Positions 18,859-27,151 of a stretch of DNA of 64,000 bases are shown here, piece after piece. Positions within the stretch are counted from its first letter, which is position 1, and every line of letters starts with the position of its first letter. A program made the position numbers and the translations under genes. A model generated the notes under the pieces. That model made no database searches. It was not told the DNA's origin and was given only the letters and a program-made list of their open reading frames with translations. This stretch comes from CAZPXZ01 sp965221505 (GTDB taxonomy: Bacteria > Pseudomonadota > Alphaproteobacteria > Rhodobacterales > CAZPXZ01): assembly GCA_965221505.1 (NCBI GenBank), contig CBDCSI010000002.1, forward strand, positions 1,054,001-1,118,000. Reading direction: 5' to 3'.

Positions 18859-19763
18859 CGTCGCCCGCCTCCCAGATCGAGGGTCGTGGTGCGCGCGAGG
18901 GAGAAGAACAGGGCGACGAAGACGCTGCCGACCAGCACCAGCGCCACCGACAGCGCCGCGCCCAGCCCCGCATTCGAGATCTGGAAGAAGCTGTCGTAGA
19001 TCGCCGAGGCGATGAAGTCGTTGCCTCCGCCCCCGAGAATCTCCGGCATGGCGTAGTCGGTCAGCGTCAGGGTGAAGACCACGATCCCCGCTCCGATCAG
19101 CCCCGGCCGCGCCATCGGGAGGACGACCCGAAACACGGTCGAGGGCCAGGTCGCCCCGAGTCCTTCCGAAGCGCGCTCCACGTCTTCCGGTATCGCCGCC
19201 ATCGCCGGCAGGATCAGCAGCACCGCGAAGGGGAGCATGTACTGCACCAGCCCGAACACGACCGAGCCGTAGTTGTAGATCAGGTCCAGCGTCGGCAGTC
19301 CGATTCCTTCGAGGAGCGCGTTGGCGATTCCCTTCTGGCCGAGAATGATCAACCAGCCGTACGCCCGCACGACCTGTCCGATGAAGAACGGCAGGAACAG
19401 CGCGACGAGCAGGAACTTGCGCCAGAACGCCGACCGGACCCGGGTCAGGAGATAGGCGTAGGGAAACGCGAGCGCGAGGGAGAAGGCGGTAACCAGGAGC
19501 GCTCCCAGCACGCTGCGGCCGAGCACGCGCCAGTAGACCGGACGCGTGGCCATGTCGACGTAGTTGCCGAGGCTGTATTCCTCGCGCAGCCGATAGGTGG
19601 CGATATCGAGCTCGTGAAAGCTGTATTCGACGACGTAGCCGAGCCCGATGGCCAGGATGCCCACGAGGAGCAGGGCCGGCGCCAGGAAGAGCCAGCCGAC
19701 GACGCTCCCGGACCGCAGGGCCCGGACCGTCGGACCCGGGAGGGACCGCATGCCGTCCGCCAT
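18855..19763 (-). CDS. ABC permease, PotB-like
   Basis: A 302-residue permease beginning MADGMRSLPGPTV, with a first span at about residues 22-48 (VVGWLFLAPALLLVGILA) and the EAA loop near 200-225 (ASEGLGATWPSTVFRVVLP). Normal length for the family. It follows the binding-protein gene by 58 bases, which hold a 10-bp hairpin, and overlaps the next permease gene by four bases. Inner-membrane partner of the neighbouring permease. Confidence 0.92.
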   Translation of the reverse strand: MADGMRSLPGPTVRALRSGSVVGWLFLAPALLLVGILAIGLGYVVEYSFHELDIATYRLREEYSLGNYVDMATRPVYWRVLGRSVLGALLVTAFSLALAFPYAYLLTRVRSAFWRKFLLVALFLPFFIGQVVRAYGWLIILGQKGIANALLEGIGLPTLDLIYNYGSVVFGLVQYMLPFAVLLILPAMAAIPEDVERASEGLGATWPSTVFRVVLPMARPGLIGAGIVVFTLTLTDYAMPEILGGGGNDFIASAIYDSFFQISNAGLGAALSVALVLVGSVFVALFFSLARTTTLDLGGGRR

Positions 19764-19780
19764 CGGCGACTCCCCTGGAC

Positions 19781-19810
19781 GCGCATCGCGACCGGTCGGC
19801 CGCGATGCGC
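19781..19810 (-). terminator. Perfect hairpin after the second polyamine-type binding-protein gene
   Basis: A 10-bp perfect inverted repeat (GCGCATCGCG with its complement) around a 10-base loop lies 11 bases after the binding-protein stop and before the permease start. No T-tract follows. This is the same position and style as the hairpin at 1004-1029, so it probably sets the binding-protein to permease ratio. Confidence 0.6.
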
Positions 19811-19821
19811 AGATGTCTTTG

Positions 19822-20916
19822 TCAGCTCTGGAAGATTTCGCTGAACTTCGCGAACCAGATGGGCTGGTTGTCGACCAGCACCGGCGAAGGAATCGAGACC
19901 AGTTTCGCGAAGTCCTCCGGCGTGGTGGGATAGGCGGGGTCGCCGACCAGATCCGCCGGCGGCTCGAGTCCGGGATAGACCGGCGGCAAGCCGAGCGCCG
20001 AGCACCATTTGGCCTGCGCCTCCCCCGACAGCGCGTGGTTCACGAACTGCTTGGCCCAGTATTCCTCGTTCTCCGGGAGCCCCTTCGGAATCCAGAGCCC
20101 GTCGGTGTCGACCTTGCAGCCTTCCTTCGGAACGGTCCACTCGACTTCGATGCCGCCCTGCCGGGCCGCACGGGCGTTGACCGAGATGGTGCAGGCGAGA
20201 TCGATTTCGCCGTTCTGGAACCAGGCCGTGAAATCCGGATCCTCGCCCAGAAGCGGTTCGTTCTCCTTCAACTCGCGATAAAACGCGTATCCCGGCTCCA
20301 TGTTGTCCGGAATGTCGTCGATGGTTCCGCCGCCGGCGATCACCGCAATGGGATTGAAGCCGATGCCGTCGTCGTAGAGCGCGCAGCGCCCCTTGAACTT
20401 CGGATCCAGCATGACGCGCCAGCTCTCGGGCGGACCATCCGGAAACGCCTCCGGCCGATACGCGCACACGTAGACGTAGGAGTACGTGTTCACCAGCGGG
20501 AACCCTTCGAGGCCGATCGGGGTCGCGGCGTCCAGCAGCCCCTCGAGATTGGGCAGGTCGCTGAGGTCCACGGTCACCCCGCGCCGGGCGGAAATCGTGG
20601 CGTTGGTCGTCGTGTCCCAGTTGACGTGGATCGGCGGCACGCGCCCCTGATCGACCGCCGCCCAGATCTTCGGCTTGATCTCGTTGTCCTCGGTGAAGTC
20701 GAGGCGGACCGGAATGCCCGTCTCGGCCGTGAACCCGTCGGCGACGCCGGACTGGAGCGACTCGCCCCAGGCGCCGCCCCATGCGCGCACGATGATCTCG
20801 TCCGGCTTGTCCTGGCCGAGCGAGAGATTGGGGGCCATGAGGATGCCGGCCCCAGCGGCCGAACCCTGCAGGAAGCGGCGCCGGTCGACGCCGCTCACCA
20901 GACCAACTCGTTTCAT
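19822..20916 (-). CDS. Tat-exported polyamine-type substrate-binding protein
   Basis: A 364-residue PotD-family binding protein. The N-terminus has a twin-arginine signal (DRRRFLQG at residues 11-18, then a weakly hydrophobic stretch ending near LSLGQ), so it is exported folded. The start is set by an excellent AAGGAGGT site. Mature-protein features include IIVRAWGGAWGESLQ at the first strand and a NWDTTTNA ligand-loop segment. It lies between the ATPase gene (17 bases upstream) and the hairpin preceding the permeases. The ligand could be a polyamine or, judging from the terminal dehydrogenase, an alcohol-bearing small compound. Confidence 0.92.
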   Translation of the reverse strand: MKRVGLVSGVDRRRFLQGSAAGAGILMAPNLSLGQDKPDEIIVRAWGGAWGESLQSGVADGFTAETGIPVRLDFTEDNEIKPKIWAAVDQGRVPPIHVNWDTTTNATISARRGVTVDLSDLPNLEGLLDAATPIGLEGFPLVNTYSYVYVCAYRPEAFPDGPPESWRVMLDPKFKGRCALYDDGIGFNPIAVIAGGGTIDDIPDNMEPGYAFYRELKENEPLLGEDPDFTAWFQNGEIDLACTISVNARAARQGGIEVEWTVPKEGCKVDTDGLWIPKGLPENEEYWAKQFVNHALSGEAQAKWCSALGLPPVYPGLEPPADLVGDPAYPTTPEDFAKLVSIPSPVLVDNQPIWFAKFSEIFQS

Positions 20917-20933
20917 GGGAAGTACCTCCTTGT

Positions 20934-22061
20934 TTACTCCGTTTGCGTTTTCGGTCGCTCTCCGGCCTCCTCGGCCGGGAACAGGAGCAGGTCGCCGGCG
21001 TTCCAGCCGATCTTCACCTTCTCCTGCGGCTCGCGGCGCCGATGCCGGTGGGCATCCTGATCGAACGCGTAGAGACGGGTCTCGCCGAGCAGCGGCGCCT
21101 GCAACTCGTAGAGATTGCGGTCGCCCTCGAATACGCGCTGCACCACCACCGCGTCCAGCGTGGTGTCGAGGCCGGCGTCGCCGTCCGAAAGAATCCGTAC
21201 CCGCTCCGCCCGGATGGCGCAATCGACGGCGGCGCCCGGCGCGAAGGGAAGGCTCGTCCTGCCGCGGAGCTCGACGCGCCCGGCACGCACCAGCGGGCCC
21301 TCCGCGTCGACGGCGGCGACCCTGCCGGGAAGCATCGACGTCATGCCCAGAAATCCCGCGACGAACCGGTTCGCCGGGAGCCGGTAGACCCGCTCCGGGT
21401 CGTCGTCCTGCTGAATTCGCCCGCCCTCCATGACCACGATCCGGTCCGACATCACCAGCGCCTCGCGCTGGTCGTGGGTGACGTTAATGGTGGTCACGCC
21501 GAGTTCCTGCTGGATGCGGCGGAATTCGAGTTGCATTTCCTCGCGCAGCTTCCGGTCCAGGGCGGAGAGCGGCTCGTCGAGAAGCAGCAGGTCCGGCCCG
21601 AAAGAGAGCGCCCGGGCGATCGCGACCCGCTGTTGCTGCCCGCCGGACAGCTCGTGCGGGCGGCGGTCCGCCAGGCCGTCCAGGCGAGTGAGTCGAAGGT
21701 AGCGGGCCACGGTGTCGGGGATCCCGGCGCGGTCGAAGCCGCGCATCCGCAAAGGATAGGCCACGTTCTCCGCCGCCGTCATGTGCGGAAACAACGCGAG
21801 GCGCTGGAACACCATCCCGATGGAGCGCCGGTAGGGAGGGACGTCGTTCATCGGCCGGCCGTCGATCCGGACCTCGCCCGCGTCCGGGTCCAGAAAGCCC
21901 GCGATCGTGCGGAGCAGGGTCGTCTTGCCGCAGCCGCTCGGCCCGAGAATGGTCAGGAAGTCGCCGCGCCGGACTCGCATGGACACGCGATCGACCGCCA
22001 GGACGGCGTCGAAGGACCGGGAAATCTCCCGGACCTCGACCATGACGTCGCCGTCGTCCAT
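20934..22061 (-). CDS. ABC transporter ATPase, PotA type
   Basis: A 375-residue ATPase for the importer. Walker A is at residues 40-48 (GPSGCGKTT), the signature LSGGQ at 138-142, Walker B with LLLLDEP at 158-164, and the H-loop in NVTHDQREAL. A C-terminal TOBE-type regulatory domain follows (about 260-340). The first ATG follows GGAGGAG at good spacing and was preferred to one six codons in. First gene of the importer cluster, 102 bases after a short-chain dehydrogenase gene that may belong to the same transcript. Confidence 0.95.
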   Translation of the reverse strand: MDDGDVMVEVREISRSFDAVLAVDRVSMRVRRGDFLTILGPSGCGKTTLLRTIAGFLDPDAGEVRIDGRPMNDVPPYRRSIGMVFQRLALFPHMTAAENVAYPLRMRGFDRAGIPDTVARYLRLTRLDGLADRRPHELSGGQQQRVAIARALSFGPDLLLLDEPLSALDRKLREEMQLEFRRIQQELGVTTINVTHDQREALVMSDRIVVMEGGRIQQDDDPERVYRLPANRFVAGFLGMTSMLPGRVAAVDAEGPLVRAGRVELRGRTSLPFAPGAAVDCAIRAERVRILSDGDAGLDTTLDAVVVQRVFEGDRNLYELQAPLLGETRLYAFDQDAHRHRRREPQEKVKIGWNAGDLLLFPAEEAGERPKTQTE

Positions 22062-22163
22062 GTCGCTCCTCCGCGGGAAACGCGCCTCGCCGCGCGATCC
22101 GTATCGTAGCCTTCCCGGACGCGATCGGCAGGAGGCCGCTCGACCTTCCCGCCGGACGCAGGC

Positions 22164-22955
22164 TCAGACGGAGGCGCTGTAGCCGCCGTCGACCATGAGC
22201 ATCTGCCCGGTGACGTAGCGCGCCGCGTCGCTGCACAGGAACACCGAGGCTCCGACCAGATCCTCGAGTTCGCCGAAACGGCCTTGCGGGATCCGGGCGA
22301 GCATCCGCTCCCGCCAGGACGGATCGCGGTAGAAGGCTTCCGTGAGGTCGGTCCGAAAATACCCCGGCCCGATCGCGTTGACCCGGATTCCGGCCGCCGC
22401 CCACTCGGCGCTGAGCGCGCGCGTCATGCCCAGGAGTCCGCTCTTCGAACTGGTGTAGGGCACGGCGGTCGGCACCCCCACCCGCGAGGTGAGCGAGCAC
22501 ACGTTCAGCACGCATCCGTCCGCGCCGGCCTCCTGCAGCCGTCGCGCAAAGCCCGTCGCGACGAAGAAGGCGCCCTTCAGATTGGTGTCCAGGATCCGGT
22601 CCCAGAGCGCCTCGTCGACGTCCCCCGCCGGACGGGTCTCCTCGACCCCGGCGTTGTTGACCAGGATCCGGGGAAGCGTTCCCCGGTCGCGAATCGCCGC
22701 GTCCATCGCCCGAACCGCGGCGGAATCGCGCACGTCCACCGGAACGGTTTCCGCCGACCGGCCCTTGCGGCGGATTTCCTCGGCCACGCGCTCGAGGGCC
22801 TCCGGGTTCCGCCCTGCGAGGAGCAACTCCGCGCCGGCCTCCGACATTCCGATCGCCACGGCCCGCCCGATGCCGCGTCCGGCGCCGGTGACCAGCGCGC
22901 ACCTTCCCTCCAGCGAAAACGAATCCAGTCCCAACGCCCGCCTCCCCTTCTCCAT
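22164..22955 (-). CDS. Short-chain dehydrogenase/reductase, gluconate-5-dehydrogenase-like
   Basis: A 263-residue classical SDR. It has the cofactor motif TGAGRGIG, NNAG, the catalytic serine in VCSLTSR, YTSSK (YxxxK), and the C-terminal VTGQMLMVDGG. Probably an NAD(P)-dependent oxidation or reduction of a sugar acid or small alcohol. The start is uncertain: the ATG used has no good site, and a TTG seven codons later follows AAGGGGAGG and would give MGLDSFSLEG. It heads the importer/HisD-like cluster, so it may act in the same pathway. A GntR-like operator motif lies about 55 bases upstream. Confidence 0.88.
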   Translation of the reverse strand: MEKGRRALGLDSFSLEGRCALVTGAGRGIGRAVAIGMSEAGAELLLAGRNPEALERVAEEIRRKGRSAETVPVDVRDSAAVRAMDAAIRDRGTLPRILVNNAGVEETRPAGDVDEALWDRILDTNLKGAFFVATGFARRLQEAGADGCVLNVCSLTSRVGVPTAVPYTSSKSGLLGMTRALSAEWAAAGIRVNAIGPGYFRTDLTEAFYRDPSWRERMLARIPQGRFGELEDLVGASVFLCSDAARYVTGQMLMVDGGYSASV

Positions 22956-23010
22956 GCGCCGCGTGTCGTCCAACGCCCCCGCGCGACGCGGTCGCGGGTT
23001 GCAGCCGATG

Positions 23011-23025
23011 TCGATTGTAGACGAT
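23011..23025. promoter_or_regulatory. GntR-like operator candidate upstream of the SDR/importer cluster
   Basis: The sequence TCGATTGTAGACGAT is an imperfect palindrome of the type bound by FadR/FCD-subfamily GntR repressors (core GT..AC). It lies directly upstream of the short-chain dehydrogenase gene and between divergent-looking units. Nearly the same 17 bases recur at 38799. No GntR gene is in the window. Confidence 0.4.
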
Positions 23026-23088
23026 GGAGCGCATTCCCGGCGGGAAGCGTTTCGCTCCGAACCGTTGCCGCAGGATCGGGGACAGGCG

Positions 23089-24042
23089 TCACCCGGCCAG
23101 CCAGATCAGGGCCGCCAGGCCGCCGAGAAGGGCGCAGGCCCGCCAGTAGAGCGCCAGCGCCGAGCGGACGTCCTCGACGGTGGCGGCCTTCCGTCCGCCG
23201 TCGTTCATCCAGCCGTCGTCGACCGTCTCGGCGCCGTAGCGGCGCGGACCGGCGAGCGCGACGCCGAGCGCGGACGCCATCGCCGCCTCGGGCCAGCCGG
23301 CGTTCGGCGAGCGGTGCCCGGGCGCGTCCCGCCGCGCCACGCGCAGAATCTCGAGCGGGGCCTTGCGGGCCGCCAGCGCCGCGACGGCGATCAGGACCGC
23401 AGAGAGACGCGCCGGAACCCAGTTGGCGATGTCGTCGAGATGCGCGGCGGTCCGGCCGAATGCGGCGTAGCGCTCGGAGCGGTGTCCGATCATGCTGTCG
23501 GCGGTGTTGAGCGCCTTGTAGGCGAGAAGCCCCGGCAGCCCCAGAAACAGATAGGCGAGCGCCGGTGCCACCACCCCGTCGGAGAAGTTCTCCGCCAGCG
23601 ACTCGACGGCGCCGCGCGCGACGCCGGCCTCATCGAGGTCCTCGACGTTGCGGCCGACCAGATGTCGAACGGCCCGGCGGCCCTCCTCCAGGCTGACGGA
23701 CAGGCCCTCCGCGACCGCCTTCACGTAATTCGCCAGGCTTCGCTGCGCCAGAAACACGCTGGCGACCAGCCCCTCGAACAGGGTCGGCTCCGGCAGCAGC
23801 CGAAGGAGCGCGGCCAGGACCGTTCCCGCGGTTGCCGCGGCGAACACGACGAGCATGGCGCACAGCGCGCCGGCGCGCCGGCGCCGCTCCGGGTCGCCGA
23901 AGTTGAACCGCGCCTCGAGCGCCTCGATCAGCTTCCCGCACCATGCGACCGGATGGCCGATCCGCTTCCAGAGCCGCTCCGGATCGCCGACCCAGGCGTC
24001 GACGGCCAAGGCGATCAGGAGCGAGCCGGCGTTTGCGTACAT
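23089..24042 (-). CDS. cbiB: Adenosylcobinamide-phosphate synthase CbiB/CobD
   Basis: A 317-residue membrane enzyme of late cobalamin synthesis that attaches aminopropanol (or its phosphate) to adenosylcobyric acid. It begins with a hydrophobic segment then DAWVGDPERLWKRIGHPVAW, the family signature, and contains GRNVEDLDEAGVARGAVESLAENFSDGVVAP read across residues 128-160, highly characteristic. Several membrane spans are visible. It stands alone without other cobalamin genes and is 28 bases downstream of the thiamine-diphosphate enzyme on the same strand. No cobalamin riboswitch was recognised nearby. Confidence 0.95.
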   Translation of the reverse strand: MYANAGSLLIALAVDAWVGDPERLWKRIGHPVAWCGKLIEALEARFNFGDPERRRRAGALCAMLVVFAAATAGTVLAALLRLLPEPTLFEGLVASVFLAQRSLANYVKAVAEGLSVSLEEGRRAVRHLVGRNVEDLDEAGVARGAVESLAENFSDGVVAPALAYLFLGLPGLLAYKALNTADSMIGHRSERYAAFGRTAAHLDDIANWVPARLSAVLIAVAALAARKAPLEILRVARRDAPGHRSPNAGWPEAAMASALGVALAGPRRYGAETVDDGWMNDGGRKAATVEDVRSALALYWRACALLGGLAALIWLAG

Positions 24043-24070
24043 CGAAGCGAATCGGGCGCGTGCGTTCCGG

Positions 24071-25741
24071 TCAGGCGTCGACCACCATTTCCGGCGTCAG
24101 GACGCGCGGGTCGATCGGCAGGTGGATCAGCGAGGGACCGTCCGTCTCGAGGCAACGTTGCAGGGCGTCGCGGAATTGGTCGATGTCGTCTGCGCGCTCC
24201 GCGTAGGCGCCGAAGCTCCGCGCCCAGGCGACGAAGTCGGGCGAGTCCAGTCGAGTCGCGATGACCCGGCCCGGAAAGCGCCGCTCCTGGTGCATCCGGA
24301 TGGTGGCGAGCGACGCGTTGTCGCCGACGACGACGGTGAAGCGGGCGCCGTACTGGACCGCAGTGGCCAATTCCTGCCCGGTCATCAAGCACGATCCGTC
24401 GCCGACCCAGGCGACGACACGCTTGTCCGGGCGCTCCAGCGCCGCGGCCAGGGCGGCGGGCACGCCGTATCCCATCGCCCCGGCGACGGGCGCGATGCCG
24501 GTGCCGGGCCCCCGGTAGCGGTAGTACCGATGCAGCCAGGCGGGAAAGTTCCCGGCGCAATTGGTGACGATCGCGTCCGGCGGCAGGACGTCCCGCAAGG
24601 CGAGAACCGCCAGCCCGATATAGCCGGAAGGATCCGGGTTGGGCGTCGAGAAATCCTCGTAGACTTCCCGGCACCGGCGTCTCCACGGCGAGGGGGCGGG
24701 AGGGGAACCGGCGGGAAATTCCGCGAGCGAGCGCACGAAGCCGGGCGCGTCGACGCAAATCGCGACGTCCGGAACCGTCACGCGGCCGAGCTCCTCCGGA
24801 TCGCGGTGGACGTGGATCAGGGCTTGCCCGGCGGGCCGGGAGAGAAGCGCCTCCTCGACCACGGTGGTTCCGCTGCCGATCCGGGCGCCCAGGACGAGAA
24901 GGAGGTCCGCCTCAGCCAGGATCGGCGCGAGACCGGGATTGCCGCCGATGCCGACGGGTCCGACCGCGCAAGGGTGCTCGTTGTCGAGGATGCCCTGGGC
25001 CCGGAACGAGAAGGCGACCGGCGTCTGGTACTGCGCGGCGAACCGTCCCAGCGCACCGGACGAACCCGCATCCCACGCGTCCCCCCCGACGATGACGAAC
25101 GGGCGGGCCGCATCGGCGACGCGCGCGCGAACCGCCAGGACGGACTCGTCGCTGGGGCCGGCCGGCTCGTGCCGCGCCGCGGTCGCCGGCGCGCTGCCGG
25201 CCGGATCCGCCAGCATGTCTTCCGGCAACGAAAGCGCGACGGGACCCGGATTGCCCGAGACCGCGACGGAGAAGGCGCGGGCGACGAACTCCGGGATCCG
25301 GTCGGCGTCGTCGATTTCCTCGGTCCACTTGGTGAGTTCGGAGAGCATTCGCCGATAGTCGATTTCCTGGAAGGTCGCCCGACCGCGCTCCCCGCGCGGC
25401 ACCTGCCCGATCAGGAGAATCATCGGCAGGGAGCCCTGGCGGGCGACGTGCAGGCCCGAAGAGGCGTTGGCGACGCCCGGCCCCCGGGTGACCATGCAGA
25501 TGCCCGGCTCGCCGGTGAGCTGGCCGTGCGCCGCAGCCGCCATCGCCGCGCCGCCCTCCTGGCGGCAGGTAACGTAGTCGATGCCGGAGCCGATCAGCGC
25601 GTCGAGCAGGTCCAGATAGCTCTCGCCGGGAACGCCGAAGGCGCGACGCACCCCGTTAAGGCGAAGGCACTCCACCAGTAGCTGCGCGCCCGTCCGCAGG
25701 TTGGAGCGTTGTCCGGCTGCAGGGGGTCGGGGGTCCGGCAT
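24071..25741 (-). CDS. Thiamine-diphosphate enzyme, acetolactate-synthase (IlvB) family
   Basis: A 556-residue ThDP-dependent enzyme with the usual three domains. The activating Glu is in FGVPGESYLDLLDAL (about residue 45). The central domain spans roughly 190-330, and the ThDP/Mg motif GDGSCLMTGQE ... VVVGDNAS is near 430-460. It is not accompanied by a regulatory small subunit and differs from biosynthetic IlvB, so it is probably a decarboxylase, carboligase or synthase of unknown substrate. An in-frame start 31 codons upstream was rejected because the extra region is compositionally odd and the ATG chosen gives MPDPRPP before the conserved start. Possibly co-transcribed with cbiB, with no obvious functional link. 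Confidence 0.9.
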   Translation of the reverse strand: MPDPRPPAAGQRSNLRTGAQLLVECLRLNGVRRAFGVPGESYLDLLDALIGSGIDYVTCRQEGGAAMAAAAHGQLTGEPGICMVTRGPGVANASSGLHVARQGSLPMILLIGQVPRGERGRATFQEIDYRRMLSELTKWTEEIDDADRIPEFVARAFSVAVSGNPGPVALSLPEDMLADPAGSAPATAARHEPAGPSDESVLAVRARVADAARPFVIVGGDAWDAGSSGALGRFAAQYQTPVAFSFRAQGILDNEHPCAVGPVGIGGNPGLAPILAEADLLLVLGARIGSGTTVVEEALLSRPAGQALIHVHRDPEELGRVTVPDVAICVDAPGFVRSLAEFPAGSPPAPSPWRRRCREVYEDFSTPNPDPSGYIGLAVLALRDVLPPDAIVTNCAGNFPAWLHRYYRYRGPGTGIAPVAGAMGYGVPAALAAALERPDKRVVAWVGDGSCLMTGQELATAVQYGARFTVVVGDNASLATIRMHQERRFPGRVIATRLDSPDFVAWARSFGAYAERADDIDQFRDALQRCLETDGPSLIHLPIDPRVLTPEMVVDA

Positions 25742-25820
25742 GAGTCGGTTCCTGGTCTGGGGGGCGGTCAGGCCGATCCGGGTACTGGCGACCGCATGCG
25801 GCGTTCGGTACGCGGCGGCG

Positions 25821-26096
25821 TCAACATACCGCAAACCGTCGTCCGCCGCCGGAAATTCCGGGCCTGGCGCGCTCGGCTGCGGTCCCGTGCCGGCCGGCGC
25901 GTCCGCTTCGACTCCGCGCGTCGTCCCGGCGTGTCCAGGGAAAGTCGACCCGACCGAACACGCCCCAGAACGCGGCGATCGCGAGCAACGTCAAGAGGCA
26001 GGCGAGAACGACCCTTTCGTGGGGCGCGGATACTCGAAACGGTCGGACGATCGGCTCTGGCTCGGCGGCCTGCGAGAGGGCACGCTGGCGAAGCAT
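25821..26096 (-). pseudogene. Fragment resembling the N-terminus of an NHLP-type HlyD secretion protein
   Basis: A 91-codon frame starting MLRQRALSQAAEPEPIV. The first 50 residues look like the opening of membrane-fusion proteins from NHLP/NHLM bacteriocin export systems: a short FR..AL.....PE segment, then a single membrane span (VVLACLLTLLAIAAFWGVFG). After the span the frame becomes arginine/glycine-rich and lacks the biotinyl-lipoyl hairpin domain. No export ATPase or leader-peptide gene is nearby. I read it as a decayed remnant; a short single-span membrane protein is the alternative. Confidence 0.35.
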
Positions 26097-26629
26097 GTTA
26101 TCGGCGGCCCTGCCAATAGGCCCGCCTGCCCCACCGTCGACGAAAAGAAGCCCGGTTCGCAGATCCACGCCATTCTGACCGCGAACTCGGGCATGTCGGC
26201 CCGAAGGCTCCGAAGCTCCCTCGAAGGCTGGGTAGAACTCCCCGATATCAGGCGAACTTGCAGACTGCCGGCTCGGGTCGCAAGACGGAGGCAGCCCTCG
26301 TACGCCGTTCCCGTCGCCGCCCTCCTCGATCAGGCGCCGCGACGCCATGAATCGTTTGGTCCCCGCATGGGCCGGTTCCGTCAGGGACGAGCGCAGACCG
26401 AACGCGCGACGGCGGCGGAAAACGGCGGGCCGGAGTCTCTGCATCCGCCTCACGCAGCGCCCTCGAGTGCGGCGGGCCAGCCCATGTCGCCTGCTTTCTT
26501 GCGCTCCCGGAAGTCTCTGTCGTTCGACCGCCGGCCGCGTCGTCCGGTCTGAACGAGATCATGCCTGCCAATTCGTTAGAATGACCGCGATTCTCGATTC
26601 GAGTCGGTGTTCGCCTTGAAGGTACGGCA
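26097..26629. other. Gene-free stretch
   Basis: About 530 bases with only non-credible frames on either strand. It precedes the small membrane-protein gene, whose promoter should lie near its right end. I see no structured RNA or repeat in it. It may be the rest of the decayed locus represented by the fragment at 25821-26096. Confidence 0.45.
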
Positions 26630-26971
26630 ATGCTCGAGCTTGCGACGATGTCCGTCGTCTTCCTTGCCGGGACGATCTGCGGAGACGGCGTGTTTGTCCA
26701 CGATTCCGCCGTCCGGGAAGCCCTGCGAGGGGAACGCCGGCTTCCGGCGTTTACCCTTATCGTGGCGGTCGCCTGCATTCCGTGCATTCTCATGGCCGCG
26801 CTCTGGGGATTCCTCAGCCTCCCCTGGTGGTGGGTCGTCGCCAGCATGGTCGTCACGATCGTCCTGGCCGGGCAATTCGGCCCCTTGCTGCGACGACACG
26901 CGGTTCCGTGCGGCGTGGCGTGCGTTCTTCTCACGGCCGTACTGATAGGCAGCGCGCCCTGGCTCTCCTGA
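26630..26971 (+). CDS. Small integral membrane protein, unknown
   Basis: A 113-residue hydrophobic protein with about four predicted spans: residues 4-22 (LATMSVVFLAGTICG), 40-62 (FTLIVAVACIPCILMAALWGF), 64-82 (PWWWVVASMVVTIVLAG) and 90-110. It starts at an ATG after AAGG. I do not recognise a family. It is convergent with the dihydropyrimidinase operon and separated from it by a strong hairpin. Confidence 0.75.
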   Translation: MLELATMSVVFLAGTICGDGVFVHDSAVREALRGERRLPAFTLIVAVACIPCILMAALWGFLSLPWWWVVASMVVTIVLAGQFGPLLRRHAVPCGVACVLLTAVLIGSAPWLS

Positions 26972-27101
26972 GCGGCGCTCGGAACGCTTTCGCCGTTTAC
27001 CTACGGCACAAGACGCGGAGATTGACGGCCCTTCGATCCCCGGTCTCCCGCGACCCGAATCGAGCTAGATCCGGGGATCCGGGCGTCGGCGCTACGGGAT
27101 C

Positions 27102-27134
27102 CCCGCCCGGCCGGCCTCGCGTCGGCCGGGCGGG
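27102..27134. terminator. Bidirectional hairpin between convergent genes
   Basis: A perfect 12-bp stem (CCCGCCCGGCCG and complement) with a nine-base loop, 17 bases after the dihydropyrimidinase stop and also downstream of the small membrane-protein gene. There is no T-tract on either side. Its position between convergent genes makes a bidirectional terminator the simplest reading. Confidence 0.6.
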
Positions 27135-27151
27135 CGAGGATCGCCGGATTC

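Noticed and set aside
24015..24758. Alternative minus-strand frame across the ThDP-enzyme 3' end
   Set aside because: It is a shifted frame of the ThDP domain, which has an intact GDG...N motif in the chosen frame.
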